NCBI GenBank assembly: GCA_938010745.1
Contig: CALLVF010000009.1
Location: 1-20,679, forward strand
DNA from: an uncultured Patescibacteria group bacterium
Lineage (GTDB): Bacteria > Patescibacteriota > Microgenomatia > UBA1406 > GWC2-37-13
Length of the DNA: 20,679 bases
Direction: 5' to 3'
Shown: positions 6,977 through 14,313 of the stretch, in pieces
Layout of the letters: each line of letters starts with the position of its first letter
How positions within the stretch are numbered: the stretch's first letter is position 1
The notes under the pieces: generated by a model
Database searches by the model: none
What the model was told of the DNA's origin: nothing
The model's input: the letters and a program-made list of their open reading frames with translations, nothing else
Position numbers and translations under genes: made by a program

Positions 6977-8788
6977 ATGACAAATCAAAATTTGAAAAGA
7001 AAATTTTTAATTTTTAATTGTAACTTTGATTTTTGCTCTTTGATTTTTGGATTTATCCAAGTAGGGTTAGTTTTGTTAATTCTATTTTCTTTCTCTAAGC
7101 TTGTTTATTCTTCAGAGTCTAATAACAAATTCGGCATTCATTTAGCCCAACCTCATTTTCAAGATTTAAAAAAGGCGGCCCAGTTAGTTAATTCCTCAGG
7201 TGGCGATTGGGGATATGTTACCTTAGTTATTCAGGAAAATGATCGAGATAGAAAAAAATGGCAAGAAATTTTTGATCTGGCTCGAGAACTTCATCTTATT
7301 CCAATAATTCGTTTGGCAACATCTCCAACTGGAGCAAGTTGGAGACGGCCAAATCCTGGTGATGCTAAAGATTGGGTTGAGTTTTTAGAATCTTTAAACT
7401 GGGTGGTGAAAAATCGATATATTATTTTATTTAACGAACCAAATCATGCAAATGAATGGGGTGGTGAGGTTGATCCAGAAAATTATGCTCAGGTGGCTTT
7501 AGCTTTTGCTAAAGCCTTAAAAGAAAAAAATCAAGATTTTTTTGTGATGTTGGCAGGATTTGATGCTTCTGCTCCTCACCAGCCACCAAAATATTGGGAT
7601 GAAGAAGCATTTTTAAAATCAATTTTAAATTTTAAATTTGAAATTTTAAATTTTTTAGATGGTTGGGCTTCTCACTCTTATCCAAATCCAGCCTTTTCTG
7701 GCAGTCCTTGGGATTATGGTCGAGGAACAGTGAGGACATATCAATGGGAGCTTGAATTGTTAAGGAGTTTTGGAGTAAATAAAGAATTGCCAGTTTTTAT
7801 TACCGAAACTGGCTGGAAAAGGGATAATCGATATGCAGTATTTGATATTGAAAATGATAAGGTAGCTCAAAATTTTAGGATTGCTTTTGAGCATGTTTGG
7901 TTGCCGGATGAAAGAGTAAAAGCAGTCACTCCTTTTGTTTTAGATTATCAAGAAGAGCCGTTTTTAGGTTTTTCTTGGAAAAAATACCAGTCAGAAGAGT
8001 TTTATCCGCAGTATTATCTTTTACAGTCTTTAGGAAAAATAAAAGGCGAGCCAGAGAAAATAGAAAAAGGCGAAATAAATTTTGATTTGCCTAAGGAGTT
8101 GGTTGAACAATCAACTTATCAGTTTAAAATCAAACTGAAAAATTTAGGCCAGGCAATTTGGGGAAAAGATGATGGTTATTATTTAATTATAAGTAGTATT
8201 GAAAAAAAAGAAAAAATTCCTTTTGATTTCTTTTTTTCGGATTTTAAAAACATTAAGCCTTTTGAAGAAAGAGAGATTGATTTTTACATTAAAACAAAAC
8301 CAGCTTATTTTAATGAAGATAATTCAAAATTTCAAACAGTGAAAATTGAGTTGAGGAAAAAAGAAATTAATATTCTAGAAAATGATTTACTAAATAGTAA
8401 TTGGCGTTTTAAAATTGTCAAATTACCAAGCCTTAAATTTGCAATCAATCTTTTTCCAAAATTAAATGAAAGGGGCGAAGATTTTGAAATTCAGATTTTT
8501 GATGAGAATGAAAACCTAGTTTTTAAAAAGGGGCAACTAAGAGTTGAACAGGGAGACGGTAAATTAAGAGAAATTCAAAACATTATTCCAGGTAGAAAAT
8601 ATCGTTTGGTTATTTTAAAGCCTTATTATCTACCTAGACAAAACTTTTTAATATTTAAAAAAGTAGAAAATAAGATAAAGTTTAAACCTTTAGTCCCAAT
8701 TGATTTTAATCAAGATGGTAAATTTTCATTTTCGGATCTAATTTCTTTAATAAAAAAACCCCATCTTTTTTACTTGCTATTACCTTAA
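6977..8788 (+). CDS. Secreted glycoside hydrolase-like protein (GH-A type barrel) with C-terminal dockerin-like loop
   Basis: A 603-residue exported protein with a hydrophobic segment at about 24-44. Residues 50-350 look like a TIM barrel of clan GH-A: FNEPN with E154 as candidate acid/base, and FITETGW with E277 as candidate nucleophile, plus HSYPNP at 233-238. Residues 365-565 appear to be beta-rich accessory domains. The C-terminus has DFNQDGKFSFSD (576-587), a complete calcium loop with D/N/D/D at positions 1, 3, 5 and 12, as in one half of a type I dockerin. The substrate cannot be named. The N-terminal 25 residues and residues 213-227 (LNFKFEILNF) are encoded by low-complexity repeat words, so the start and part of the signal region may be repeat-derived. 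Confidence 0.7.
   Translation: MTNQNLKRKFLIFNCNFDFCSLIFGFIQVGLVLLILFSFSKLVYSSESNNKFGIHLAQPHFQDLKKAAQLVNSSGGDWGYVTLVIQENDRDRKKWQEIFDLARELHLIPIIRLATSPTGASWRRPNPGDAKDWVEFLESLNWVVKNRYIILFNEPNHANEWGGEVDPENYAQVALAFAKALKEKNQDFFVMLAGFDASAPHQPPKYWDEEAFLKSILNFKFEILNFLDGWASHSYPNPAFSGSPWDYGRGTVRTYQWELELLRSFGVNKELPVFITETGWKRDNRYAVFDIENDKVAQNFRIAFEHVWLPDERVKAVTPFVLDYQEEPFLGFSWKKYQSEEFYPQYYLLQSLGKIKGEPEKIEKGEINFDLPKELVEQSTYQFKIKLKNLGQAIWGKDDGYYLIISSIEKKEKIPFDFFFSDFKNIKPFEEREIDFYIKTKPAYFNEDNSKFQTVKIELRKKEINILENDLLNSNWRFKIVKLPSLKFAINLFPKLNERGEDFEIQIFDENENLVFKKGQLRVEQGDGKLREIQNIIPGRKYRLVILKPYYLPRQNFLIFKKVENKIKFKPLVPIDFNQDGKFSFSDLISLIKKPHLFYLLLP
7613..7657 (+). repeat. Repeat-like AT words within the GH-like gene
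   Basis: Iterated AATTTTAAATTTT words encode LNFKFEILNF between two conserved barrel elements, keeping the reading frame. Confidence 0.45.
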
Positions 8789-9058
8789 CTAAGATATCCT
8801 GTAGTAAGAATAATTTTTTTGTTCAATTTATTTGTTTATTTTTTTTGTTTTTTACTTTTATAAGAGCTTATTTAATAACGAATTAATTCATAAATTAATT
8901 AATAAATAGGTAATTAATAGTTAAGAACTACTTTACAAATTATTTTCTTTTTATTTTCTTTTTATGTATAATCCTTATTAAAGATTGGCAATTACGTTTT
9001 ACATTGAAAAGTTTATTTGTTATAAGTTTTAGATTTAAAATTATAATTTAGAATAATT
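8789..9058. other. AT-rich intergenic region, no gene seen
   Basis: Nearly pure A/T with T-runs after the GH-like gene (8813-8870), which could serve as a weak terminator but lack a clear GC stem. I see no ORF, tRNA or conserved RNA structure. Confidence 0.5.
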
Positions 9059-9086
9059 TTGATTTTTTACAAATCTATTTTATAAT
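9059..9086 (+). promoter_or_regulatory. Promoter of the SIMPL gene: TTGATT-N16-TATAAT
   Basis: The -35 TTGATT is at 9059-9064 and the perfect -10 TATAAT at 9081-9086. Only seven bases separate the -10 from the ATG at 9094, implying a leaderless mRNA. Confidence 0.6.
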
Positions 9087-9093
9087 CAAAATT

Positions 9094-9837
9094 ATGAATA
9101 ATTTGCTTGCTAATAATTTGAAAGTATCGTTTTTATATTTGTTTTTTATAATCACAGCTTTATATCTGATTAAGGTTTTTGATATTGCTTACCCATTAAA
9201 AATAGTTTCGACAACTCAAACAACAGAGTTAGCAGTAGTTGGGGAAGCAAAGATTGATGTTTCACCCGATGCTGCTATTATCAATTTGGGGATTAATGCA
9301 ACAGAAAAAAGTGTATCTCAAGTGCGAGAGAAAATAGACCAAATTAACAATAATTTTTTAGCTGAACTTGAAAAACTGTCAGTAAAGAAAGAGCTAATAA
9401 AAACGAATAATTATTCTGTTCAACCTAATTATGACTATAGTGAAGGTCAAAAAATTATTGGTTATACAGGGAATATGAGATTGCAAATAAAGGTCAAAGA
9501 TTTCAGTCTAGTTAATAGAATTTTGGAGAAAGCAGAAGCAGTGGGTATTAATCAAATTGAAGGAGTAAATTTTTTTGTTGATAATCCTGAGGTTTATCGA
9601 GAGAAAGTAAGAGAAAAAGCAATTGCTAACGCAAAAAATCAGGCAGAAAAATTGGCAAAAAGTTTAGAAATTAAGTTAGGGAGGATTACCAACATTGTTG
9701 AGTCTCCACCAAGAGAGCCGATTTTTTATCAAAAAACAATGGGTGCCGGCGGCACAGGTAATTTTTCCTCCCCGGTTTTGGAGCCTGGAGTGGAGACAAT
9801 CTCAACTGTTGTTACTCTTTACTTTGAAAAGCAATAA
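9094..9837 (+). CDS. SIMPL domain (DUF541) exported or membrane-anchored protein
   Basis: A 247-residue protein with one hydrophobic segment at about 9-28 and then the SIMPL/DUF541 domain: LAVVGEAKIDVSPDAA near residue 45, the QPNYDY...GYTGN block around 110-125, and a long Ala/Lys-rich helix (about 165-195) ending in LGRITNIVES. Family members (YggE, BP26) are periplasmic or surface proteins that can form ring-like oligomers; their biochemical activity is poorly defined. It is probably extracytoplasmic and tethered by the N-terminal helix. It has its own close promoter and is not obviously linked to its neighbours. The family assignment is clear, the function is not. Confidence 0.85.
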   Translation: MNNLLANNLKVSFLYLFFIITALYLIKVFDIAYPLKIVSTTQTTELAVVGEAKIDVSPDAAIINLGINATEKSVSQVREKIDQINNNFLAELEKLSVKKELIKTNNYSVQPNYDYSEGQKIIGYTGNMRLQIKVKDFSLVNRILEKAEAVGINQIEGVNFFVDNPEVYREKVREKAIANAKNQAEKLAKSLEIKLGRITNIVESPPREPIFYQKTMGAGGTGNFSSPVLEPGVETISTVVTLYFEKQ

Positions 9838-9982
9838 ATCCTCGTGTTATTTTAATTGATTATTTATTCTTACTTATTGTTAAAAAAATTGCAATTTGGT
9901 TTTATTTTATCAGTAAAGTTCATTAATTATAAACAGTAATAACTACTGTATTTTAATTTTACTTGGTTATAAAATTTTAAAT

Positions 9983-11119
9983 ATGAAAGAAGAGATTTAT
10001 TATTACTTAGCTTTTTCTTACTTTTTAGGGATTGGGCCAGTGCGCTTCACTTCTTTATTGAAAAAATTTGGAAATGCAAAAAAAGCTTATCAGGCAAGTA
10101 AGGAAGAGTTAGTTGAGGTAATTGGTAATAATTTAGCGCAAAAGTTTATCCTTTTTCGGGAAAAGTTTGATTCAGAAGAAAAAATGAAGGATTTGAGAAA
10201 AAAAGAGATAGTGGTGGTGCCACTTTATTCAGATTTATATCCGGTAACTTTGAAAAATATTGCTGATCCGCCGATTTGTCTTTATTTAAGGGGAAATGTT
10301 AATATTCTTAGTAATTATTCTCCTCTTTTATTTGAAGAAAAGCAACATGATTTTTCAGCGACTTCTCCCCTGTTTTTTGCCATCGTTGGCACACGCAAGC
10401 CAACTACTTATGGTGAGCAGATTGCCAAAAAATTTTCTCAAGAGTTAGCTAGTGCCGGTTTTATTATCGTTTCAGGAATGGCGATGGGGATTGATGCGAT
10501 AGCTCATTGGGGGTGCCTGGAGGTGGGTGGGAAAACGGTTGCCGTTTTAGGCTGTGGGGTGGATGTAATTTATCCGGCAATTAACCGGGTACTTTATGAG
10601 AAAATTGTTAATGGGGGAGGAGTAGTTGTTTCTGAATTTCCTCCTGGGCACAAGGTTGCTAAGGGTTTGTTTATTGCTCGAAATAGAATTATTTCTGGAT
10701 TGTCCGCTGGTGTCTTGGTGGTTGAAGGTCTTAAAGATTCCGGAGCCTTAATTACCGCCCGCTATGCAGCAGAGCAGGGAAAAGAGGTTTTTGCACCACC
10801 AGCTCCTTTAACCTCTCAGATGTCACAAGCACCAAATCTTCTTTTAAAACAAGGAGCAAAACTTGTCACTTCAGTTGCGGATATTTATGAGGAGTTGGGA
10901 GTTAAGGTTTTGCCAAAGAAAAAAGAGGAAATGAAGATTCAACTTTCAGATAAAGAAAAAATTATTTTTGAAGTTTTGGCCAAAGAGCCAATGATAGTTG
11001 ATCAGTTAGCGTTGACGGTTAAAAAGCCAATTAGTGAAGTTTTAAATACGATCTCGCTTTTGGAGATAAAGGGTGTGGTGGAGAAGAATCAGGAAGGAAA
11101 ATATCAAATAAAGATTTAA
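9983..11119 (+). CDS. dprA: DNA processing protein DprA
   Basis: A 378-residue protein. It has an N-terminal helix-hairpin-helix region (LGIGPVRFTSLLKKFG, 15-30), a Rossmann-like DprA domain with VGTRKPTTYG (135-144), SGMAMGIDAIAH (164-175) and RNRIISGLS (233-241), and a C-terminal winged-helix domain (about 320-378). DprA protects incoming single-stranded DNA and loads RecA in natural transformation; many Patescibacteria keep it as part of a competence set. Residues 107-130 look like an insert before the Rossmann core compared with typical DprA. The usual glycine-rich loop before LLLKQGA is altered (PLTSQMSQAPN). A TATAAA lies nine bases before the ATG. Confidence 0.92.
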   Translation: MKEEIYYYLAFSYFLGIGPVRFTSLLKKFGNAKKAYQASKEELVEVIGNNLAQKFILFREKFDSEEKMKDLRKKEIVVVPLYSDLYPVTLKNIADPPICLYLRGNVNILSNYSPLLFEEKQHDFSATSPLFFAIVGTRKPTTYGEQIAKKFSQELASAGFIIVSGMAMGIDAIAHWGCLEVGGKTVAVLGCGVDVIYPAINRVLYEKIVNGGGVVVSEFPPGHKVAKGLFIARNRIISGLSAGVLVVEGLKDSGALITARYAAEQGKEVFAPPAPLTSQMSQAPNLLLKQGAKLVTSVADIYEELGVKVLPKKKEEMKIQLSDKEKIIFEVLAKEPMIVDQLALTVKKPISEVLNTISLLEIKGVVEKNQEGKYQIKI

Positions 11120-11200
11120 AAAAATAAAGGAAAGACACAAAATTTAAATCTTGAATTTTAAAGTTTATCTTACTATTTAGTTTTTTTGTCTAAAAATAAA

Positions 11201-11241
11201 AAAATTCTATCTTGACAGCGGTCGCAGTAAAAATAGAAAAT
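11201..11241. repeat. Palindrome copy 1 (diverged)
   Basis: It begins with the same 13 bases (AAAATTCTATCTT) as copy 2 and has the centre GCGGTCGC in place of GCGATCGC. Its arms TTCTAT/ATAGAA still pair. It lies 68 bases before copy 2 in direct orientation. Confidence 0.6.
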
Positions 11242-11267
11242 CTTGTTGTAACAATCTTAATGTTGGT

Positions 11268-11311
11268 AAAAATTCTATCTTTTATGCGATCGCTTAAAAG
11301 ATAGAATATTT
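11268..11311. terminator. Near-perfect palindrome copy 2; possible bidirectional terminator
   Basis: Arms ATTCTATCTTTTA and TAAAAGATAGAAT are exact inverted repeats around a GCGATCGC centre that is itself palindromic; only one T/T mismatch interrupts the pairing. T-rich tracts follow on both strands. It sits between the convergent ends of dprA and the 11436 gene, so a terminator is the simplest reading, although the unusual centre and the second copy suggest a protein-binding site as an alternative. Confidence 0.5.
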
Positions 11312-11435
11312 TTAGGAAAATTTTTGTGGTTTAAGATAAAATTGTTTTTAGGATAAAATATTAAAACTTCTAAAAAAACTGGTAAGGGGTTTTAGATTAT
11401 AAATTATTAATAATTTAAAATTGTACTATTTTTTA

Positions 11436-11957
11436 TTAATTTTTATATTTAAAAACGTTAACTTGCCTTAAGCTTCTCAAAAATTGCCTTTGCCAAGGTT
11501 TTTGTTTTTTTTCCTGATAATATTTTTTTGGGTATAATTTTTTCCAACGAGGATGATTAAAAAAGCTGTTTAAATTGAAAAAATCAATTAGAAAAGCAGA
11601 TAAAAATATTACTAAAACATAACCAACAACAATTAATAGAAAATTATTTTTGTAAGAAAATCGATATTCTTTTAAAAATTTTATTCCAAAAAATATTCCC
11701 AAAATTGAAGGGATAATAAGCCACCATGGAAAGCTGGATAAAATATAGTTGAGTCGGTATTGATACATCGCTCCATAATGTTTTCGCATTAAAAAAAAGA
11801 TAAGGTTTACTGATAAAACAGAAAAAATAGTCGCTGATAAAAATCCCAAAAAAAGCAAGATCGATCCAACAATAAAATGCCATTTTGGTTTCATTTTAAA
11901 CTCATTCTTTTCAATTTTTTCCATGACTGCCTTTTTTAAATTTTTTGCTTTTGACAT
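11436..11957 (-). CDS. Small membrane protein downstream of an ECF sigma factor (possible anti-sigma)
   Basis: A 173-residue protein with a basic cytoplasmic N-terminus of about 26 residues, three hydrophobic segments (about 27-56, 72-94 and 104-125) and a basic C-terminal tail rich in Lys, Tyr and Trp (130-173). I do not recognise the family. Its start lies 22 bases inside the end of the sigma gene, implying translational coupling. In other ECF systems the coupled downstream membrane protein is often the anti-sigma factor, so that role is inferred. No zinc anti-sigma (HxxxCxxC) motif is present. Confidence 0.6.
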   Translation of the reverse strand: MSKAKNLKKAVMEKIEKNEFKMKPKWHFIVGSILLFLGFLSATIFSVLSVNLIFFLMRKHYGAMYQYRLNYILSSFPWWLIIPSILGIFFGIKFLKEYRFSYKNNFLLIVVGYVLVIFLSAFLIDFFNLNSFFNHPRWKKLYPKKYYQEKKQKPWQRQFLRSLRQVNVFKYKN

Positions 11958-12514
11958 ATTTTTTTTAAAAAAACTTTTGCCCGGGAAAGTCTTATAGCAA
12001 CAGTCCCCGGCGGAATTTTTAACACATCAGAGATTTCCTCATAAGATAAATTTTCAAAATAAAAAAGATCAATTACCTCTTTATATAAAATTGGTAATTT
12101 TTCTAAACATTTTTTTACCTGACTTTTAAGTTGTTTTTTAAAAACCTCCTCATCAACTTTTTTCTCATCCTCAATTTTTAAAATCTTTTCATCTAAAGAT
12201 AGATTATATTTTTTCTTTTTTAAAAAATTTAATGATTCATTATGGGCAATGCGAAAAAGCCAGCTGGAAAACTTAAAGCTTTTATTAAAGCTTTTTAAAT
12301 TGATATAAGCTTTTATAAAAACATTTTGTCCGATATCTTGACTTTCTTGTTTTTCGCCAGTTAAATGAAAAATATAACGCAAAATCTTTTTTTCATATCT
12401 GTCAATAATTTCAGCAAAAAGCTGTCTGTCCTCATTGATTATTTTTTCAACAATTTCCTCATCAGTTAGTTTTTTAATATCTTTTTTCATATTAAAGTTT
12501 ATGCCGGCCGGCAT
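11936..12514 (-). CDS. ECF-type RNA polymerase sigma factor (sigma-70 family)
   Basis: A 192-residue protein with region 2 (EIIDRYEKKILRYIFHLTGE, then DIGQNVFIKAYINLKSF and FSSWLFRIAHNESLN) and region 4 (LPILYKEVIDLFYFENLSYEEISDVLKIPPGTVAIRLSRAK split across 138-180 by eye), the two-domain layout of group 4 sigma factors. It would direct polymerase to a small stress or envelope regulon. It follows the exported 116-aa gene by ten bases and overlaps the membrane-protein gene, forming a three-gene unit. ATG 12514 opens inside a 14-base GC palindrome; an alternative start at Met9 (12490) gives a more typical N-terminus. Neither has a Shine-Dalgarno. Confidence 0.88.
   Translation of the reverse strand: MPAGINFNMKKDIKKLTDEEIVEKIINEDRQLFAEIIDRYEKKILRYIFHLTGEKQESQDIGQNVFIKAYINLKSFNKSFKFSSWLFRIAHNESLNFLKKKKYNLSLDEKILKIEDEKKVDEEVFKKQLKSQVKKCLEKLPILYKEVIDLFYFENLSYEEISDVLKIPPGTVAIRLSRAKVFLKKICQKQKI
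12501..12514. promoter_or_regulatory. Perfect GC-rich palindrome covering the sigma start codon
   Basis: ATGCCGGCCGGCAT is fully self-complementary in an otherwise very AT-rich stretch. It includes the first possible start codon of the ECF sigma gene and lies just before the second. It could be an operator or an mRNA hairpin that limits sigma translation. Confidence 0.4.
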
Positions 12515-12524
12515 TTGTCAAAAT

Positions 12525-12875
12525 TTATTTTCTATTATAACCTCTTCCAAAACCACCGCCTATGCCCAGTCCTAATTCAGCTCTTATTTTTGCTGCTTCA
12601 TCGTACTTTTTTTCAAGCATTAATTTTCTCATCTGTAAGAATTTATTAAACTCAGCTTGATTGTCAATAACTCGAGCGACTCCCCGATCACCCATTAGTT
12701 TTTTCCAAGTATTAAAATCTTTATTGTTAATAGCTTTTTGAATTGCTTGATATTGATCAGTTGAACAATTTGGTCCTTGAATAGTTGGATCGCCTCTGTA
12801 AGCTAAAGTTTTATTAGCTGTTATAAAACCAAAAGCTAAAGTTAAAACTGCAAATGTTAATATGGGTTTTTTCAT
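12525..12875 (-). CDS. Small exported protein, first gene of the ECF sigma unit
   Basis: A 116-residue protein with a clear signal peptide (hydrophobic 5-19, probable cleavage after TLA at 25). The mature part is helical and charged, with a single cysteine (C37), AINNKDFNTWKKLM (49-61) and EKKYDEAAKIRAELGLG (88-104), then a Gly/Arg-rich end. No enzyme motif is seen; similar small exported helical proteins accompany sigma factors in many Patescibacteria, and a CpxP/ZraP-like envelope sensor is possible but unproven. A GTG at 12884 is in frame, but it lies within the Shine-Dalgarno itself, so the ATG at 12875 is the start. Confidence 0.72.
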   Translation of the reverse strand: MKKPILTFAVLTLAFGFITANKTLAYRGDPTIQGPNCSTDQYQAIQKAINNKDFNTWKKLMGDRGVARVIDNQAEFNKFLQMRKLMLEKKYDEAAKIRAELGLGIGGGFGRGYNRK

Positions 12876-12881
12876 TTTTTT

Positions 12882-12891
12882 CACCTCCTTT
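12882..12891 (-). promoter_or_regulatory. Strong ribosome binding site AAGGAGGTGA
   Basis: A full-length anti-SD complement eight bases before ATG 12875. It decides the start against the in-frame GTG and is exceptional here, where most genes show no Shine-Dalgarno. Confidence 0.85.
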
Positions 12892-13061
12892 CAAAAAATT
12901 TTTAACCTCACATTAATTAATACAACTTTTAAAAAAATTTCTTTCAAAAAAGAATAAATTAATAAACTGGGCAATTAAGTATAATAGGGGGAAAGATCGT
13001 TTAATTTTTTAAATTAAAAAGATTTAAGCTGAAGATTTTGGCGTTAAATGTTTTTAAGATT

Positions 13062-13277
13062 TTAAAAAACGACTTGATATTGCTGTTTAAAATCAGTTTG
13101 TTCTGCCAGAAAGTTTCTAATTCCTTCAGGCTTTATATTAACTGAGGAAGCTCCGGGTATGGTATGGATAGCATTATTTAAGGCAACAGTTAATGATCCT
13201 AAAATGTTTGGTAAGGGAGTGGTATTATTTTTAACTAAGTTTTCTTTTGTTTTTAATTGTTCAGTAAGTGTTTCAAT
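13062..13277 (-). pseudogene. Start-less ORF remnant, unknown family
   Basis: An open frame of about 71 codons reads ETLTEQLKTKENLV, then PLPNILGSLTVALNNAIHTI and IKPEGIRNFLAEQTDF, ending TAA at 13062. It has protein-like composition but no ATG, GTG or TTG near its beginning and is preceded by a stop at 13278-13280. It is probably the C-terminal end of a decayed gene. No family is recognised. Confidence 0.45.
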
Positions 13278-13371
13278 TTAGCTAATATTTGTATGCTTTT
13301 TTATTATTTAAAAAATTAAGCGATAGCAAAAAATAATTAAAGAGAACATTGATAAAATATAAAAAAAGAGA

Positions 13372-13645
13372 TTAAATACAAACTTTTCTTCCATTTTTTG
13401 CGTAGGTGCCAGAATTTGTTTCCTCGGGGAGTGTCCAATACTTCCCATCAAGATAAAGAGTTGCTTGTCTAAGAAGTTGAAAAACCTGTAATCTTTTATT
13501 TTTTCATTAATCATTAAAGCATAAACATCATTTTGTAAACCTCTCTTCTGGTATCTTGGGGCCAAATCATTGTTCCTTGAGGAAAAAAATATTTATCACC
13601 TTCTGGTTCTTTAAGATGAAGTTGGTAGGGTAGACGTTCTTTCAT
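13372..13645 (-). pseudogene. Frameshifted gene remnant, unknown family
   Basis: Three overlapping frames carry successive protein-like pieces: from ATG 13645, MKERLPYQLHLKEPEGDKYF and FPQGTMIWPQDTRREVYK; then DVYALMINE in a second frame; then QVFQLLRQATLYLDGKYWTL and PEETNSGTYAKNGRKVCI to a stop at 13372 in the third. Joined, they give one compact protein of about 90 residues broken by two frameshifts. A single-frame ORF running 13308-13565 exists but only captures the middle piece, so the pseudogene reading is preferred. Function unknown. Confidence 0.5.
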
Positions 13646-13653
13646 CTATGGGT

Positions 13654-14094
13654 TTAAGCAAAATACTTTCTAAACACCTCGCTGATTATTTTAGGATCGG
13701 CTTTTGATTTTAAAGTTTTAATAGCAATTCCCATTACCGCCATTTTATTTTTTTCAAAAAGATTTTTGTTTTCCTTAATAATTTTTTCAATCTCTTTTTT
13801 TATTTCTTCCTCGGGTAAGTCAGCTGGTAGGAATTTTGCTAAAACCTCAAGTTGAAATTTAGCCTGATTAAATAAATCTCCCCTTTTTGATTTTTGAGAA
13901 AACAATAAAGCATCAGTTAACTCAACTTTTATTTTGCGAAGAAGGTTGACAACCTCCTCATCAGTTAGCTCATTTTTTTTATCAATCTCCAAATTTTTAA
14001 TTCTTGACAAAACAAAACGCAAAAAATCAACCAATTTTTGATTTTTTTCCTTCATTGCCTGATAAAGGGATGATTGAATTTGTCTTTTTATCAT
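13654..14094 (-). CDS. yqeY: GatB/YqeY domain protein
   Basis: A 146-residue stand-alone YqeY protein. It starts MIKRQIQSSLYQAMKEKN with LRFVLSRIKNLEIDKKNELT near residue 24, then the helical AKFLPADLPEEEIKKEIEKI block (about 87-106) and a final MGIAIKTLKSKADPKIISEV region, all typical of the family that matches the tRNA-binding tail domain of GatB amidotransferase subunits. The function of free YqeY is not settled; a tRNA-related role is assumed. A TGn-extended -10 (TGTTAAAAT) ends six bases before the ATG, so the mRNA is probably leaderless. Confidence 0.88.
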   Translation of the reverse strand: MIKRQIQSSLYQAMKEKNQKLVDFLRFVLSRIKNLEIDKKNELTDEEVVNLLRKIKVELTDALLFSQKSKRGDLFNQAKFQLEVLAKFLPADLPEEEIKKEIEKIIKENKNLFEKNKMAVMGIAIKTLKSKADPKIISEVFRKYFA

Positions 14095-14100
14095 AAAGAT

Positions 14101-14109
14101 ATTTTAACA
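14101..14109 (-). promoter_or_regulatory. Extended -10 TGTTAAAAT, six bases before the yqeY start
   Basis: The minus strand reads TGTTAAAAT, a TGn extended -10. Its six-base gap to ATG 14094 equals that of four other genes here. Confidence 0.55.
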
Positions 14110-14313
14110 TTTTTTTGTAAAAATTACCTACAAGTTTATAAAACAAAAAAAGTCTATTATTTTTAAATTTTAATTTTTATAATTGAAATATATTGTTTTT
14201 GAAATTTGTTAATGGTGAAATTTTAATTCTTTTTTAAAAATAAAGTATGTTGTTTAGCTTTTAACTGTTTAAATTTTTCTTTTAAGATTAATTATCGTCA
14301 TTAATTTAAATTA

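Larger units (their letters stand above)
11120..11435. other. Intergenic region between dprA and a convergent operon
   Basis: There is no coding frame of note. The region contains the two related palindromes described separately at 11201-11311 and otherwise A/T-rich DNA. Confidence 0.5.

Noticed and set aside
12876..12884. GTG start at 12884 for the exported protein
   Set aside because: The GTG is part of the Shine-Dalgarno sequence serving ATG 12875.
12980..12985. Plus-strand TATAAT in the gap upstream of the exported-protein gene
   Set aside because: No plus-strand gene lies downstream and no -35 is seen; AT-rich DNA produces such boxes by chance.
13308..13565. 85-codon minus-strand ORF read as an intact gene
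   Set aside because: The protein-like signal switches between three frames across 13372-13645, which fits a frameshifted pseudogene better; the tail of this ORF is low-complexity hydrophobic sequence.
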